Below, piece after piece: positions 1 to 8,222 of a DNA stretch of 64,000 nt. Origin of the DNA: Spirosoma sp. (GTDB lineage: Bacteria; Bacteroidota; Bacteroidia; Cytophagales; Spirosomataceae); NCBI RefSeq assembly GCF_026391055.1, contig NZ_JAPLET010000015.1, forward strand, positions 372,001-436,000, written 5' to 3'. The notes under the pieces were generated by a model. The model was not told where the DNA came from and searched no databases. It was given only the letters and a program-made list of their open reading frames with translations. A program made the position numbers and the translations under genes. How positions within the stretch are numbered: position 1 is the first letter of the stretch; the number at the start of each line of letters is the position of its first letter.

Positions 1-133
1 GTTTGCCGCGAATCAGACGTGCGATGTTGCTGGCCAGCCGACCGAGCACCTCACCCTGAGCGTCAACCACAATCCATTCCTTCTGCGCCGTTTCTTTGTT
101 GGCAGAGATGGTTTTGTAACTGAGCGTATTCAC
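1..133 (-). CDS. rplM: 50S ribosomal protein L13, N-terminal part
   Basis: The first 44 codons of a gene that leaves the window at base 1. The translation starts [17 protein letters not shown] and continues through [16 protein letters not shown] to IARLIRGK, the typical L13 N-terminus. L13 binds 23S rRNA early in large-subunit assembly. The start is taken as the GTG at 131-133, because the reading frame upstream soon meets a stop and the leader holds a good promoter (208-238). rplM is normally followed by rpsI, which would lie outside the window. It sits downstream of mraY on the same strand but has its own promoter, so it is probably a separate unit. Confidence 0.93.
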   Translation of the reverse strand, partial: MNTLSYKTISANKETAQKEWIVVDAQGEVLGRLASNIARLIRGK

Positions 134-207
134 TATTAAGGAGACTAATTGTTTGATTTATAATTACTTACCTGATTAAAAAACAGGTCCGTCCTGAAAC
201 GGGAGTG

Positions 208-238
208 CAAATATAGGAGATAGTAGGCTGAAAAACAA
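208..238 (-). promoter_or_regulatory. Bacteroidota-type promoter for rplM
   Basis: Read on the minus strand there is TTG (236-238), a 20-nt spacer, then TATATTTG (208-215). This matches the Bacteroidota housekeeping consensus (TTTG/TTG at -33, TAnnTTTG at -7). It leaves a 5' leader of roughly 70 nt before the rplM GTG. Identified by eye only. Confidence 0.6.
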
Positions 239-259
239 GGGGATAATAAGAAATCATAC

Positions 260-1468
260 CTACCGCAGCTTCAGCGTGGCTAAAGCCAATACCGCCAGTA
301 TAATACCTACGATCCAGAAGCGGGTTACAATCTTGGCTTCGTGATACCCCTTTTTCTGAAAATGGTGGTGCAAAGGCGACATCAGGAAAACTCGCCTGCC
401 CTCCCCGTACTTTCGTTTTGTGTATTTGAAATAGCTGACCTGAATAATTACGGATATATTCTCGGCCAGAAAAATGCCGCAGATAATCGGAATCATTAAC
501 TCTTTACGAATCGCTAGAGCCAATACCGCAATGACACCCCCTAACATTAAACTGCCCGTGTCGCCCATGAATACCTGCGCCGGGTAAGAGTTATACCAGA
601 GAAAGCCAACGCAGGCCCCTACAAAAGCCGCGCAGAAAATTACCAGCTCCCCGGCGTTCGGAATGTACATGATATTCAGGTACTGCGAAAAAACCTTGTT
701 ACCCGACAGATAGGCCAGTACGCCGATCGTTAGGCCGATAATAACGGACGTACCAGCCGCCAGGCCGTCGATACCATCGGTAATGTTGGCCCCGTTGGAA
801 ACGGCCGTAATGATGAAAATGCAGATCAGTACATATACTATCCAGGTATAACTGTCGGGGAGAAACCCGAACAGCAACGAACTGTAATCGAACTCGTTGT
901 TCTTGACGAAGGGCACCGTGGTGAGCGTCGATTTGATATCGGTATATACATCTGGCACATTTGAGGTGCTCAACAGGCGGGGAGCGTACTTTCTGATTTT
1001 TACGTAGTCGTTGAAATACAGTGTTAGTCCTACGATAAGGCCTAGCCCCACCTGTCCAACTACTTTAAATTTACCTTCCAGGCCCTCTTTGTTTTTCTTG
1101 AATACTTTGATGTAGTCGTCCAGAAAGCCAATCATGCCGGTCCAGACGGTAGATACCAGCGCCAGCACGACGTATACATTTGTTAGCTTAGCAAAGAGCA
1201 GCGCTGGAATCAGTAGGGAGGCAAGAATGATAAACCCGCCCATGGTTGGGGTTCCTCGTTTCTGCATTTGTCCTTCCAGCCCCAAATCGCGTATCGACTC
1301 GCCAATCTGAAGGTTTCGCAGGGTGTCGATAATGCGTCGCCCAAAGATGGCTGCGATCAGAAGCGACGTAATTACGGCACCCAGCGCCCGGAAGGAGATG
1401 TATTGGAAAACCCCCGCGCCGGGAAAGTTATAGCGTTCGTCAAGAAACTGGAAGAGGTAATAGAGCAT
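260..1468 (-). CDS. mraY: Phospho-N-acetylmuramoyl-pentapeptide-transferase (MraY)
   Basis: A 402-residue polytopic membrane enzyme that transfers phospho-MurNAc-pentapeptide to undecaprenyl phosphate to make lipid I at the cytoplasmic face of the inner membrane. Family signatures are all present: DDY at 117-119 followed by a Lys-rich loop, NITDGIDG at 228-235, MGDTGS at 301-306 and the HHH triad at 367-369. About ten hydrophobic segments can be counted. The long loop between residues about 155 and 205 is typical of Bacteroidota MraY. It lies downstream of murE on the same strand, separated by a 60-nt perfect-stem palindrome. In most bacteria murD would follow; here the next gene is rplM. Confidence 0.97.
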   Translation of the reverse strand: MLYYLFQFLDERYNFPGAGVFQYISFRALGAVITSLLIAAIFGRRIIDTLRNLQIGESIRDLGLEGQMQKRGTPTMGGFIILASLLIPALLFAKLTNVYVVLALVSTVWTGMIGFLDDYIKVFKKNKEGLEGKFKVVGQVGLGLIVGLTLYFNDYVKIRKYAPRLLSTSNVPDVYTDIKSTLTTVPFVKNNEFDYSSLLFGFLPDSYTWIVYVLICIFIITAVSNGANITDGIDGLAAGTSVIIGLTIGVLAYLSGNKVFSQYLNIMYIPNAGELVIFCAAFVGACVGFLWYNSYPAQVFMGDTGSLMLGGVIAVLALAIRKELMIPIICGIFLAENISVIIQVSYFKYTKRKYGEGRRVFLMSPLHHHFQKKGYHEAKIVTRFWIVGIILAVLALATLKLR

Positions 1469-1487
1469 AATGGCGAATGAGCGAATA

Positions 1488-1547
1488 AGTGAATGATAGA
1501 ATGTGTGAATAACTGTCCAGCTTTATTCACACATTCTATCATTCACT
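1488..1547. repeat. 25-bp perfect inverted repeat between murE and mraY
   Basis: Arms 1488-1512 and 1523-1547 are exact reverse complements over 25 bp, with a 10-nt loop at 1513-1522. The left arm reads AGTGAATGATAGAATGTGTG and continues AATAA. The element fills most of the gap between the murE stop (1583) and the mraY start (1468). It has no U-tract, so it looks more like a mobile palindromic intergenic repeat or RNA-processing hairpin than a classic terminator. Confidence 0.85.
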
Positions 1548-1582
1548 CACTCAAAATTGTATATGGTTCAAAGTTACTGATT

Positions 1583-3052
1583 TCAACGGTCTGCGAAAGC
1601 GTCGCGCAGTACGACCCGGTCATCGAAATCATATTTGATTCCTTTTATCTCCTGATAGGTCTCATGACCTTTACCGGCTATCAGGATTATATCGTGTGGT
1701 TTGGCCAGTTCAACAGCTTTGCAGATAGCCTCGTGCCGGTCTTCAATAGTGATCGTTTTTTTGAAATCGACCGGTGAGACACCAGCTTGCATCTGCTCCA
1801 GAATAGCCATCGGGTCTTCGTTCCGGGGATTATCGGAGGTCAGGATAACGCGGTTGCTTAACCGGCAGGCTATATCAGCCATAATGGGTCGTTTGGAAGT
1901 GTCCCGGTTACCGCCACAGCCCACGACCGTAATGATCTGGGGTAGGTAGTCCTGTTCATCTGTGCTGCGCAGTTCGTTAATAGTTTCCAGTACATTTTGC
2001 AGGGCGTCGGGCGTATGGGCGTAGTCGACAATACCAACAATCTTATCGTCCGAAACCACCTGCTCAAACCGACCGGGCGGGGGCGTAATGCCCGATAGCA
2101 TTGTCAGAACTTCCGTTGGGTCTTCGCCCAGCAGAATAGCCGTACCATATACACTTAGTAGGTTGTAGGCGTTGAACCGTCCGATGAGTTTGAACCATAC
2201 CTCGTGCTCGTCGATGAGCATATTCAGTCCGAACAGGCTGTCGGCCAGGATTTTCCCTTTGAAAGACGCTAGTGTTTGGAGAGAGTACGTCTCCTTGCGG
2301 GCGGCTGTGTTCTGGAGCATGACAAGCCCACGCTTGTCGTCTACATTGGTCAGGGCAAAAGCTAATGCCGGGAGTTGGTCGAAGAATCCCTTTTTTGCCC
2401 GGATGTAGTTATCGAATGTACCATGAAAATCGAGGTGGTCATGGGTGATGTTGGTGAAGATTCCGCCCACGAACGTCAGTCCCGCAATCCGTTCCTGCAC
2501 AACCGCGTGCGAGCTGACCTCCATAAACACATGTGTACAGCCGTACGCCAGCATTTTGGTGAGCAGTTGATTAGTCGTGATCACATCGGGGGTGGTATGA
2601 GTAGCGGGAATCACATCGTCGTCGATCTGATTCTGAACAGTCGACAGAAGTCCACAGCGGTAACCTAGTGCGCGGAAAAGTCGGAAGAGCAGCGTAGCTA
2701 CCGACGTTTTACCGTTGGTGCCCGTTACGCCAACGAGTTTGAGTTTTTTCGAAGGCTGGCCATAGAAGTTAGCGGCCACCAGCCCCATAGTCCGAGCCGA
2801 ATTCAGGACCCGGATGTAGGCTACAGCCGGGTTGGTTTCGGTCGGAATCTCTTCGCACAGGATGGCGGTCGCTCCCTGCCGAATGGCCGTTTCGATATAC
2901 GCATGGCCGTCCGTAACGGTACCGCGAACCGCGATGAACAGGTTGCCCGGACCGGCTTTGCGCGAGTCCATCGTCAGGCTTGTTACCTCGGTATTCATAC
3001 TGCCGGACGTAGCCAGCAGCGGAATTTTATAGAAAATATCTTTTAGTTGCAT
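1583..3052 (-). CDS. murE: UDP-MurNAc-tripeptide synthetase (MurE)
   Basis: A 489-residue cytoplasmic ATP-dependent ligase that adds the third residue to UDP-MurNAc-L-Ala-D-Glu. The P-loop GTNGKT is at 111-116 and the substrate motif DNPRNEDP begins at 407. The Arg in DNPR is the residue known to select meso-diaminopimelate, so this organism should have meso-DAP peptidoglycan. The central EVSSHA and YAHTPDAL motifs are also present. I chose the Met at 3050-3052 (MQLKDIFYK) over an upstream Met six codons earlier, because family members begin close to LKDL. It lies between ftsI (84 nt upstream) and mraY. Confidence 0.96.
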   Translation of the reverse strand: MQLKDIFYKIPLLATSGSMNTEVTSLTMDSRKAGPGNLFIAVRGTVTDGHAYIETAIRQGATAILCEEIPTETNPAVAYIRVLNSARTMGLVAANFYGQPSKKLKLVGVTGTNGKTSVATLLFRLFRALGYRCGLLSTVQNQIDDDVIPATHTTPDVITTNQLLTKMLAYGCTHVFMEVSSHAVVQERIAGLTFVGGIFTNITHDHLDFHGTFDNYIRAKKGFFDQLPALAFALTNVDDKRGLVMLQNTAARKETYSLQTLASFKGKILADSLFGLNMLIDEHEVWFKLIGRFNAYNLLSVYGTAILLGEDPTEVLTMLSGITPPPGRFEQVVSDDKIVGIVDYAHTPDALQNVLETINELRSTDEQDYLPQIITVVGCGGNRDTSKRPIMADIACRLSNRVILTSDNPRNEDPMAILEQMQAGVSPVDFKKTITIEDRHEAICKAVELAKPHDIILIAGKGHETYQEIKGIKYDFDDRVVLRDAFADR

Positions 3053-3136
3053 GCGTGGGGCAACGAACATGACGTTCGTTTATCGGCTGCAAAAAAAAGG
3101 GTTGATGCCGGGACTACCTAATTTTTGTGATTCTGT

Positions 3137-5266
3137 TTAGCCCAGCGTGAGCGTAATCACTTTGCCTGCCGCTTTCTCAATCCCGGTTCCCGGTTCAACA
3201 GACTGTTCCTTTACCTTGCCGCGGCCATCGACCAGAACCCGGAATCCCCGGTTTTCGAGCAAATAAAGTGCATCGCGGAGGGTCAGGCCGCGCACATCAG
3301 GTACGCGGTCAGTGCGTGTGGGGCGGGCTTTCCAGCTTCCGCGTGGTGTAGCCTCCACCCAGCCTTCGGTCGAGGGTTCATTCCGCATATTCAGTGTCGA
3401 CCCGATCACGTGCAGATCATCGGCATAACCGGCCACGACATCCGTTGTTGATTGCGGCCGGGAAGCCCTTACCCGAATAGGCGCGTGCATCTGGTAATCG
3501 TAGGCCACAATGCGGTCGGCTACTGCCTTGAACACCGGGGCCGCTACGGCACCAGCGTACAGCATATCAATGTTGTCGCCTTCCGGATTATCAACAACGG
3601 TAATCATGCTGTATTTTGGATTGTTGGCCGGAAAATACCCGATAAACGAGGTGTAATAACGCCCAACCTGGTACTTGCCGTTGATAACTTTCTGGGCCGT
3701 TCCGGTTTTACCGGCAATGGCATAAAATGGATTATTGATGTGTTTGGCCGTTCCATGTTCCACCACGCCCCGCAGTAGTTCCTGGGCTTTGCGAGCGGTT
3801 TCTTTCGAACAGATGGGGTCCGGGGCCACATACGGTTTATTATCCTCAATAAGCTCGTCGGCCAGTTTAATCTGCTTAACGAGCACGGGGCGTACCCATT
3901 GCCCGCCGTTGGCCACAGCGTTGTAAAAGGCCAGCATTTGCAGGGGAGTGATTTGCATTTCGTACCCGTACGACATGGAGGTGAGCGATACTTTGCTCCA
4001 GCCTTTCATATCGGGATTGCGCACAACGGGAATGGCTTCGCCTTTCATGTGAATACCCGTTGGCTGGGTCAGGTGAAATTTACGCAGGTACTGGCAGTAT
4101 AAGTCGGGGCGCTTATAAAAATAACTGCGCATCAGCATGTGAATGCCCACATTGGACGATTTCTCGAAAACCTCCCGGGCCGTAATTGTTCCTTTGCCTG
4201 TTCGGCTGGCATCGCGGATATCGATTCCGTTATAGCGCGTCGATCCATTGCCCGTTGCTACCAACTGATTGAGCGAAATGGCTTTTTCTTCCATCAGAGC
4301 CATCATGGTGGCCAGCTTGAAGGTCGAACCGGGATCAGTGCGGCCAGCCAGTGCGTGGTTGAAATTCTCTACATACCGGTTTGGCCCTGTGGGGCTGCTT
4401 ACGCGGGAAAGGTTAGCCATCGCGCGAATTTCGCCGGTGGCTACTTCCATCACGATGACGCACCCTTTGGCCGCGTTGTATTTTTCGAGCGTCGAGCGGA
4501 GCGCCGACTCGGCCATATCCTGGTAGTTGACGTCGATGGTCGTGTACAGATCCATGCCCGGTTCGGGCTTCATTTCAGGGCCATCATCGACGGGTTTACG
4601 AATCCCGCCCGACAGTACTTCAACCAGACCAACGGCATTTTTACCTGCCAGCGCTGGTTGGAAACTGGCTTCGAGGCCAATAAGACCCCGGCCCGTTTTG
4701 GCGTCCAGATTACCAATTGTTCGTTCGGCCATCTGACCGTAGGGATGGTAGCGCTCGTAGTAAGGGCGAAGCACACCACCCCGGGCGGCCACCTTAGTCG
4801 ATGATCGGAAAAAGGGCCAGGTAAGCATTCTTTGCCGCTCCTGAAACGTAACCCGCCGTCGGTTAAGCAACACATACCGGCGTTTACGTTTGCGGGCGTC
4901 AACAATCATGTCCGTATAATCCTGCCGCGAGCGGTCGCCGTAAAGCTGAGACAGCAGCAGCCCCAGGGAGTCTACTTTCTTGTTGAAATAATCGGGCTTG
5001 GCCATTGTAGGGTCTAAGCCAACGACGTAGCTGGGCAGCGAGGTCGCCAATAAATAGCCGTCATGGGCGTAGATGTTCCCGCGCATGGCCCGGATGGTAT
5101 CCCGCTGGATGAGCGTTGCCGCTACACGCTCCCGCCAGAATCTACCCTTTAAGTCTCTCTTGAAATACTGCACCGACACGAGCCGAAACACTACGCAGAC
5201 TGCCAGAAAAATGACAACGTAAAAGACATGATTGGCCCGCTGAATGATGTCCTGCTTAATGTTCAT
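3137..5266 (-). CDS. ftsI: Division transpeptidase PBP3 (FtsI) with C-terminal PASTA domain
   Basis: A 709-residue class B penicillin-binding protein that cross-links septal peptidoglycan. Order: short cytoplasmic tail, one membrane anchor (about residues 13-32), PBP dimerisation domain, transpeptidase domain with STFK (Ser314, Lys317), SSN (370-372) and KTG (520-522), then a PASTA domain in the last 55 residues (VPDVRGLTL...). The Met at 5264-5266 (MNIKQDIIQ) is chosen: it gives an 11-nt overlap with the ftsL-like gene, as usual for this pair, and a short cytoplasmic tail, whereas the longer frame adds 21 unlike residues. A C-terminal PASTA domain is common in Bacteroidota division PBPs. Confidence 0.95.
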   Translation of the reverse strand: MNIKQDIIQRANHVFYVVIFLAVCVVFRLVSVQYFKRDLKGRFWRERVAATLIQRDTIRAMRGNIYAHDGYLLATSLPSYVVGLDPTMAKPDYFNKKVDSLGLLLSQLYGDRSRQDYTDMIVDARKRKRRYVLLNRRRVTFQERQRMLTWPFFRSSTKVAARGGVLRPYYERYHPYGQMAERTIGNLDAKTGRGLIGLEASFQPALAGKNAVGLVEVLSGGIRKPVDDGPEMKPEPGMDLYTTIDVNYQDMAESALRSTLEKYNAAKGCVIVMEVATGEIRAMANLSRVSSPTGPNRYVENFNHALAGRTDPGSTFKLATMMALMEEKAISLNQLVATGNGSTRYNGIDIRDASRTGKGTITAREVFEKSSNVGIHMLMRSYFYKRPDLYCQYLRKFHLTQPTGIHMKGEAIPVVRNPDMKGWSKVSLTSMSYGYEMQITPLQMLAFYNAVANGGQWVRPVLVKQIKLADELIEDNKPYVAPDPICSKETARKAQELLRGVVEHGTAKHINNPFYAIAGKTGTAQKVINGKYQVGRYYTSFIGYFPANNPKYSMITVVDNPEGDNIDMLYAGAVAAPVFKAVADRIVAYDYQMHAPIRVRASRPQSTTDVVAGYADDLHVIGSTLNMRNEPSTEGWVEATPRGSWKARPTRTDRVPDVRGLTLRDALYLLENRGFRVLVDGRGKVKEQSVEPGTGIEKAAGKVITLTLG

Positions 5267-5651
5267 CGGTCTTGACAACGATTTTATGAGGTGGGGTTTG
5301 GCTATCGGCGAGGCCCATAGCCGCCACACGTTTGCTTATTTCAGATTGCTTGCCGCTTTTGTTAAAGTCGGCCTGAAGAACGGTAAACTGCGACCGTAAC
5401 TCATCGACCTGCGCTTTGGTCCGCTGCGTCCGCCGAACTAGTCGTTCTGCGTTGTGATTAAGGCCAATGTACAGGATGAGCAGAAAGGTAACCCACAGAA
5501 TACGGTCGATATGCTGAATTGGCCAGGCGTTATCTTCCCCAAACAGGCGGTCCAGACCAATAAAGTCATTGAGCCAGGACGCCAGCCGCAGCTTACGGCG
5601 TTGTTTCTGTTTGGCTATACGCTCGGGTTGCCGGAAGGTATTCTTAGCCAT
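5256..5651 (-). CDS. FtsL-like cell-division membrane protein
   Basis: A 131-residue bitopic protein. It has a basic cytoplasmic N-terminus (many K/R up to residue 25), a single membrane helix around residues 50-68 (ILWVTFLLILYIGL) and a periplasmic region of heptad-like character (QRTKAQVDELRSQFTVLQ), which suggests a short coiled coil. This layout and the position directly before ftsI, with an 11-nt overlap, are those of FtsL, which works with FtsB/FtsQ to activate the septal synthase. Sequence conservation in FtsL is poor, so the call rests on topology and context. rsmH, the usual upstream neighbour, is replaced here by an M28 peptidase gene. Confidence 0.8.
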   Translation of the reverse strand: MAKNTFRQPERIAKQKQRRKLRLASWLNDFIGLDRLFGEDNAWPIQHIDRILWVTFLLILYIGLNHNAERLVRRTQRTKAQVDELRSQFTVLQADFNKSGKQSEISKRVAAMGLADSQTPPHKIVVKTDEH

Positions 5652-5742
5652 GATGGGTTAGGAGACGATCGTGCTACAAAGAAACAAAATCCTCGTCAGG
5701 GGTTCCGCCGGTAGCGGCTAATTTTTCGAAAACCAGGTGTGT

Positions 5743-7236
5743 TTACTCTTTCCAGCGCCATTCGTTGGCAATCTGCAGGGGGGTACGCAAGCCCTGCGCC
5801 GTCAGGTAATCGCGGGTTTGGTTGTCGGTCTGGCGCTGGGTTGGAATGGCGTCGGCGTCGGCGAGGGCAAACAGCAGCATGGTCGAATAACGAACGGTAT
5901 TTTTCAACTGGCTGGCATCAACCAGATTCATACGGTCGCAATTGGCGTGATAGCAGTCAAGCACTTCCCGGGCGAGGTGCCCATTCATGCCCACCACCGG
6001 AACGCCCTCCAGCATAAATGGCTGGTGGTCGGAGTGAAGGCCGGCCTGATTTTCCATCTGGTTGGCAAAAGTTGGTTCGACTTCTTTCATCGTTTCGCCC
6101 ACCATATTTAAGAAAGGAACCATATCGCTACGGCCAAAGGCGTTCAGACCCGATGGGTCGTTGGTCATGTCGAGGTTCATCATGTACCGGACATTGTCCA
6201 GTTCGCCCGCTTTTTTTAGCTTTTCGACCATCGCTCTTGACCCCAGCAACCCCTGTTCTTCGCCCATAAAGAGGACAAATTCGATGGTTCGTTTAGGCTT
6301 CAGTTTCAAGGCTTTGAAGGTGCGGGCAATATCCATGACGGCAAATGAGCCAATGCCGTTGTCAATAGCACCGGTGGCCAGATCCCAGGAATCCAGATGG
6401 CCGCCCACGATGATCTTTTCGTTGGGAAACTCAGACCCTTTCAGCGTTGCGACCACGTTGCGAGCCCGTATTTTTCGGCTGGTATTGGTCATGTTGATCT
6501 GGGCATGAAGTTTTTCGCGCTCTTCCTGCATCCAGGCCCGCAAAGCCTGACCACTTTCGAGCGAAATACATACCGATGGAATGGGAATCAGTTTACCCGT
6601 TACCGAAGCGGTACCTGTAAGCAATACATTACCCGGAACGAGGTTGACCATAATAACGCCCTTGGCTCCATATTGAATGGCCAGTGCCGTTTTTTCGGAA
6701 CGGTGGAGGTTACGTGCTCCTTTTGTTGGAGCTGCCAGACCAATATTAACCAAGGCTACTTTACCTTTCAATTTATCTTTTAAGGCCTCAAAATCGCCTT
6801 CGAGGCCATTGCCCACGTCCACAATCTCGCCGTTTACGTGTGCTTCAATGGGCGAGTGAGCCAGCGCTACTACCGGTACATCCCGAAAATTGTCGCTTTT
6901 ATTAGGGACAATGGCCAGGGTAACGGTATCACGCATCCAGGCTTCTACCTCGAATGGCTCGTAGCGAACGTCTTTATATCCATAAGACGACAGTAAATTG
7001 AACGCGTACGCTTCGGCAAGTGTACCATTGCGGCTACCCGTCAGGCGGTGGCCTACCCGTTGAGATGCGTCGGCAAGTGTTTCATAAGCGCGGCTGTGGA
7101 CACTTACCTCGTTGTTGATACGGGCAAACGCCTTTCGAAAAGAAAGTTTGTCGGGGTGAAAAGCAGTTAACGTACCGGCTGTACCGATACAGAACAGCAC
7201 GAGCCGAAAACGAGGCACGTAAAATGTGCGGGCCAT
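5743..7236 (-). CDS. M28 family zinc metallopeptidase, exported
   Basis: A 497-residue predicted aminopeptidase. It has a hydrophobic N-terminal export segment (residues about 8-25), a PA-type insert (about 130-250, with KGVIMVNLV) and an M28 catalytic domain. Zinc ligands and catalytic residues are visible: His280 (GGHLDSWD), Asp292 (AIDNGIGS), Glu326/Glu327 (GEEQG), Asp356 (NLDMTND) and His430 (CYHANCD). These proteins trim N-terminal residues or dipeptides outside the cytoplasm. The Met at 7234-7236 is chosen because it leaves a normal signal sequence; an upstream Met would add 26 residues. The stop is 91 nt from the ftsL-like start, so readthrough into the division genes is possible. Confidence 0.9.
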   Translation of the reverse strand: MARTFYVPRFRLVLFCIGTAGTLTAFHPDKLSFRKAFARINNEVSVHSRAYETLADASQRVGHRLTGSRNGTLAEAYAFNLLSSYGYKDVRYEPFEVEAWMRDTVTLAIVPNKSDNFRDVPVVALAHSPIEAHVNGEIVDVGNGLEGDFEALKDKLKGKVALVNIGLAAPTKGARNLHRSEKTALAIQYGAKGVIMVNLVPGNVLLTGTASVTGKLIPIPSVCISLESGQALRAWMQEEREKLHAQINMTNTSRKIRARNVVATLKGSEFPNEKIIVGGHLDSWDLATGAIDNGIGSFAVMDIARTFKALKLKPKRTIEFVLFMGEEQGLLGSRAMVEKLKKAGELDNVRYMMNLDMTNDPSGLNAFGRSDMVPFLNMVGETMKEVEPTFANQMENQAGLHSDHQPFMLEGVPVVGMNGHLAREVLDCYHANCDRMNLVDASQLKNTVRYSTMLLFALADADAIPTQRQTDNQTRDYLTAQGLRTPLQIANEWRWKE

Positions 7237-7434
7237 GAGAAAATGGATGGTAGAATTCCTGGATAAAGATACGAAAATAACTACTGATTTGAGATGCTGA
7301 CTGATTAGACACAAACGACTCGTAAAGCGTTCGCCTACGTTGGCAACGTATTAAATTATTTATTAAAAATGCCAGTTTTCATGAATCATTTATTGATAAA
7401 ATTCAATTTGCTTCCTGAGCCAGGGCACGGATGT

Positions 7435-8112
7435 TTACTCGCTGGCAGGCTGATGTTTCATTGGTTTTAGCTGAACCGTTTGTCTGCCAGCCAGCCAGCC
7501 GGGATCAATGCCCACAACCCCCAGAATACGGTCCCAACTTCGCTCAAAACAATGTGCTGCGTCGGGAAACGAAGTTGATACGTGCAGGGCGTGGGTGTAG
7601 AATGATAAAGGCCGTTGGCGCAAAATGTTTCGATGAACGGCAAATTGAGCGCCCAGCATGAAGGTGTACAGGGCTGGCCCGTCGGTATCAAATACGGCGC
7701 GGTGAAACCCCTTAAGATCGAGTCCGCGTCCATCCTCGTTTTTGCTCCACGGCCGGAAGAGTCGATTACCCTGATTATCATCCGTATCGATTAGGTGTCC
7801 CAGCCATCTGAATCCCGTCTGGCTAATGGCATCAGGATCAGCTGAAAAGCCATGCAGCGTCTTCTTGAAATCATAGGCATGGTCGAAGGGTTTACCCTGG
7901 CAGAAAACCGTCCACTCGGCCAGAGAATCGTACCGGTTCACAATATGGTGCAAGTATGTATGTGCTTCCCGGCCGATGTTAGGCAGGAGAATATGGGTTA
8001 ATTCTGCCAGTACCTCTGGTCCTTTGGTATACACCGTTTTTTGCAGACTGACTGGCAGATTTCGCAGCCAGTTCAGATTTTCGGTATAATGAGCAACAAC
8101 GAGTTCGGTCAT
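7435..8112 (-). CDS. DUF3431 family protein
   Basis: A 225-residue protein beginning MTELVVAHYTENLNWL, followed by PNIGREAHTYLHHIV (residues about 44-58) and TVFCQGKPFDH. The pattern of an opening self-defence-like strand, NxGREAHTYLxHI and FxQG is the hallmark of DUF3431, a family found in fungi and bacteria. It resembles small glycosyltransferase-like proteins but has no proven activity. There is no signal peptide or membrane helix. It stands alone, with about 200 nt to its downstream neighbour and a hairpin just upstream. Function unknown. Confidence 0.75.
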   Translation of the reverse strand: MTELVVAHYTENLNWLRNLPVSLQKTVYTKGPEVLAELTHILLPNIGREAHTYLHHIVNRYDSLAEWTVFCQGKPFDHAYDFKKTLHGFSADPDAISQTGFRWLGHLIDTDDNQGNRLFRPWSKNEDGRGLDLKGFHRAVFDTDGPALYTFMLGAQFAVHRNILRQRPLSFYTHALHVSTSFPDAAHCFERSWDRILGVVGIDPGWLAGRQTVQLKPMKHQPASE

Positions 8113-8115
8113 AGC

Positions 8116-8148
8116 AAACCTATAAGGTTTTTGAAACCTTATAGGTTT
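8116..8148. repeat. Palindromic element, 15-bp stem
   Basis: AAACCTATAAGGTTT (8116-8130) and its exact reverse complement (8134-8148) are separated by TTG. It lies between the divergent DUF3431 and S9 peptidase genes, so it cannot be a terminator for either. Similar hairpins with the AAACCT core appear at 36964-36985, which suggests a dispersed repeat family. Confidence 0.75.
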
Positions 8149-8222
8149 CAGTAATTCAGGGCTTCTTAAAAGTCGTAATTTTACGAATATTCTTCTGAAA
8201 CAAACTGAACCAATGTCCTCTC

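Noticed and set aside
4139..4804. A 221-codon open frame on the plus strand within ftsI
   Set aside because: It is the antisense of a clear transpeptidase gene with all its motifs; it has no signal peptide, domain or family pattern.
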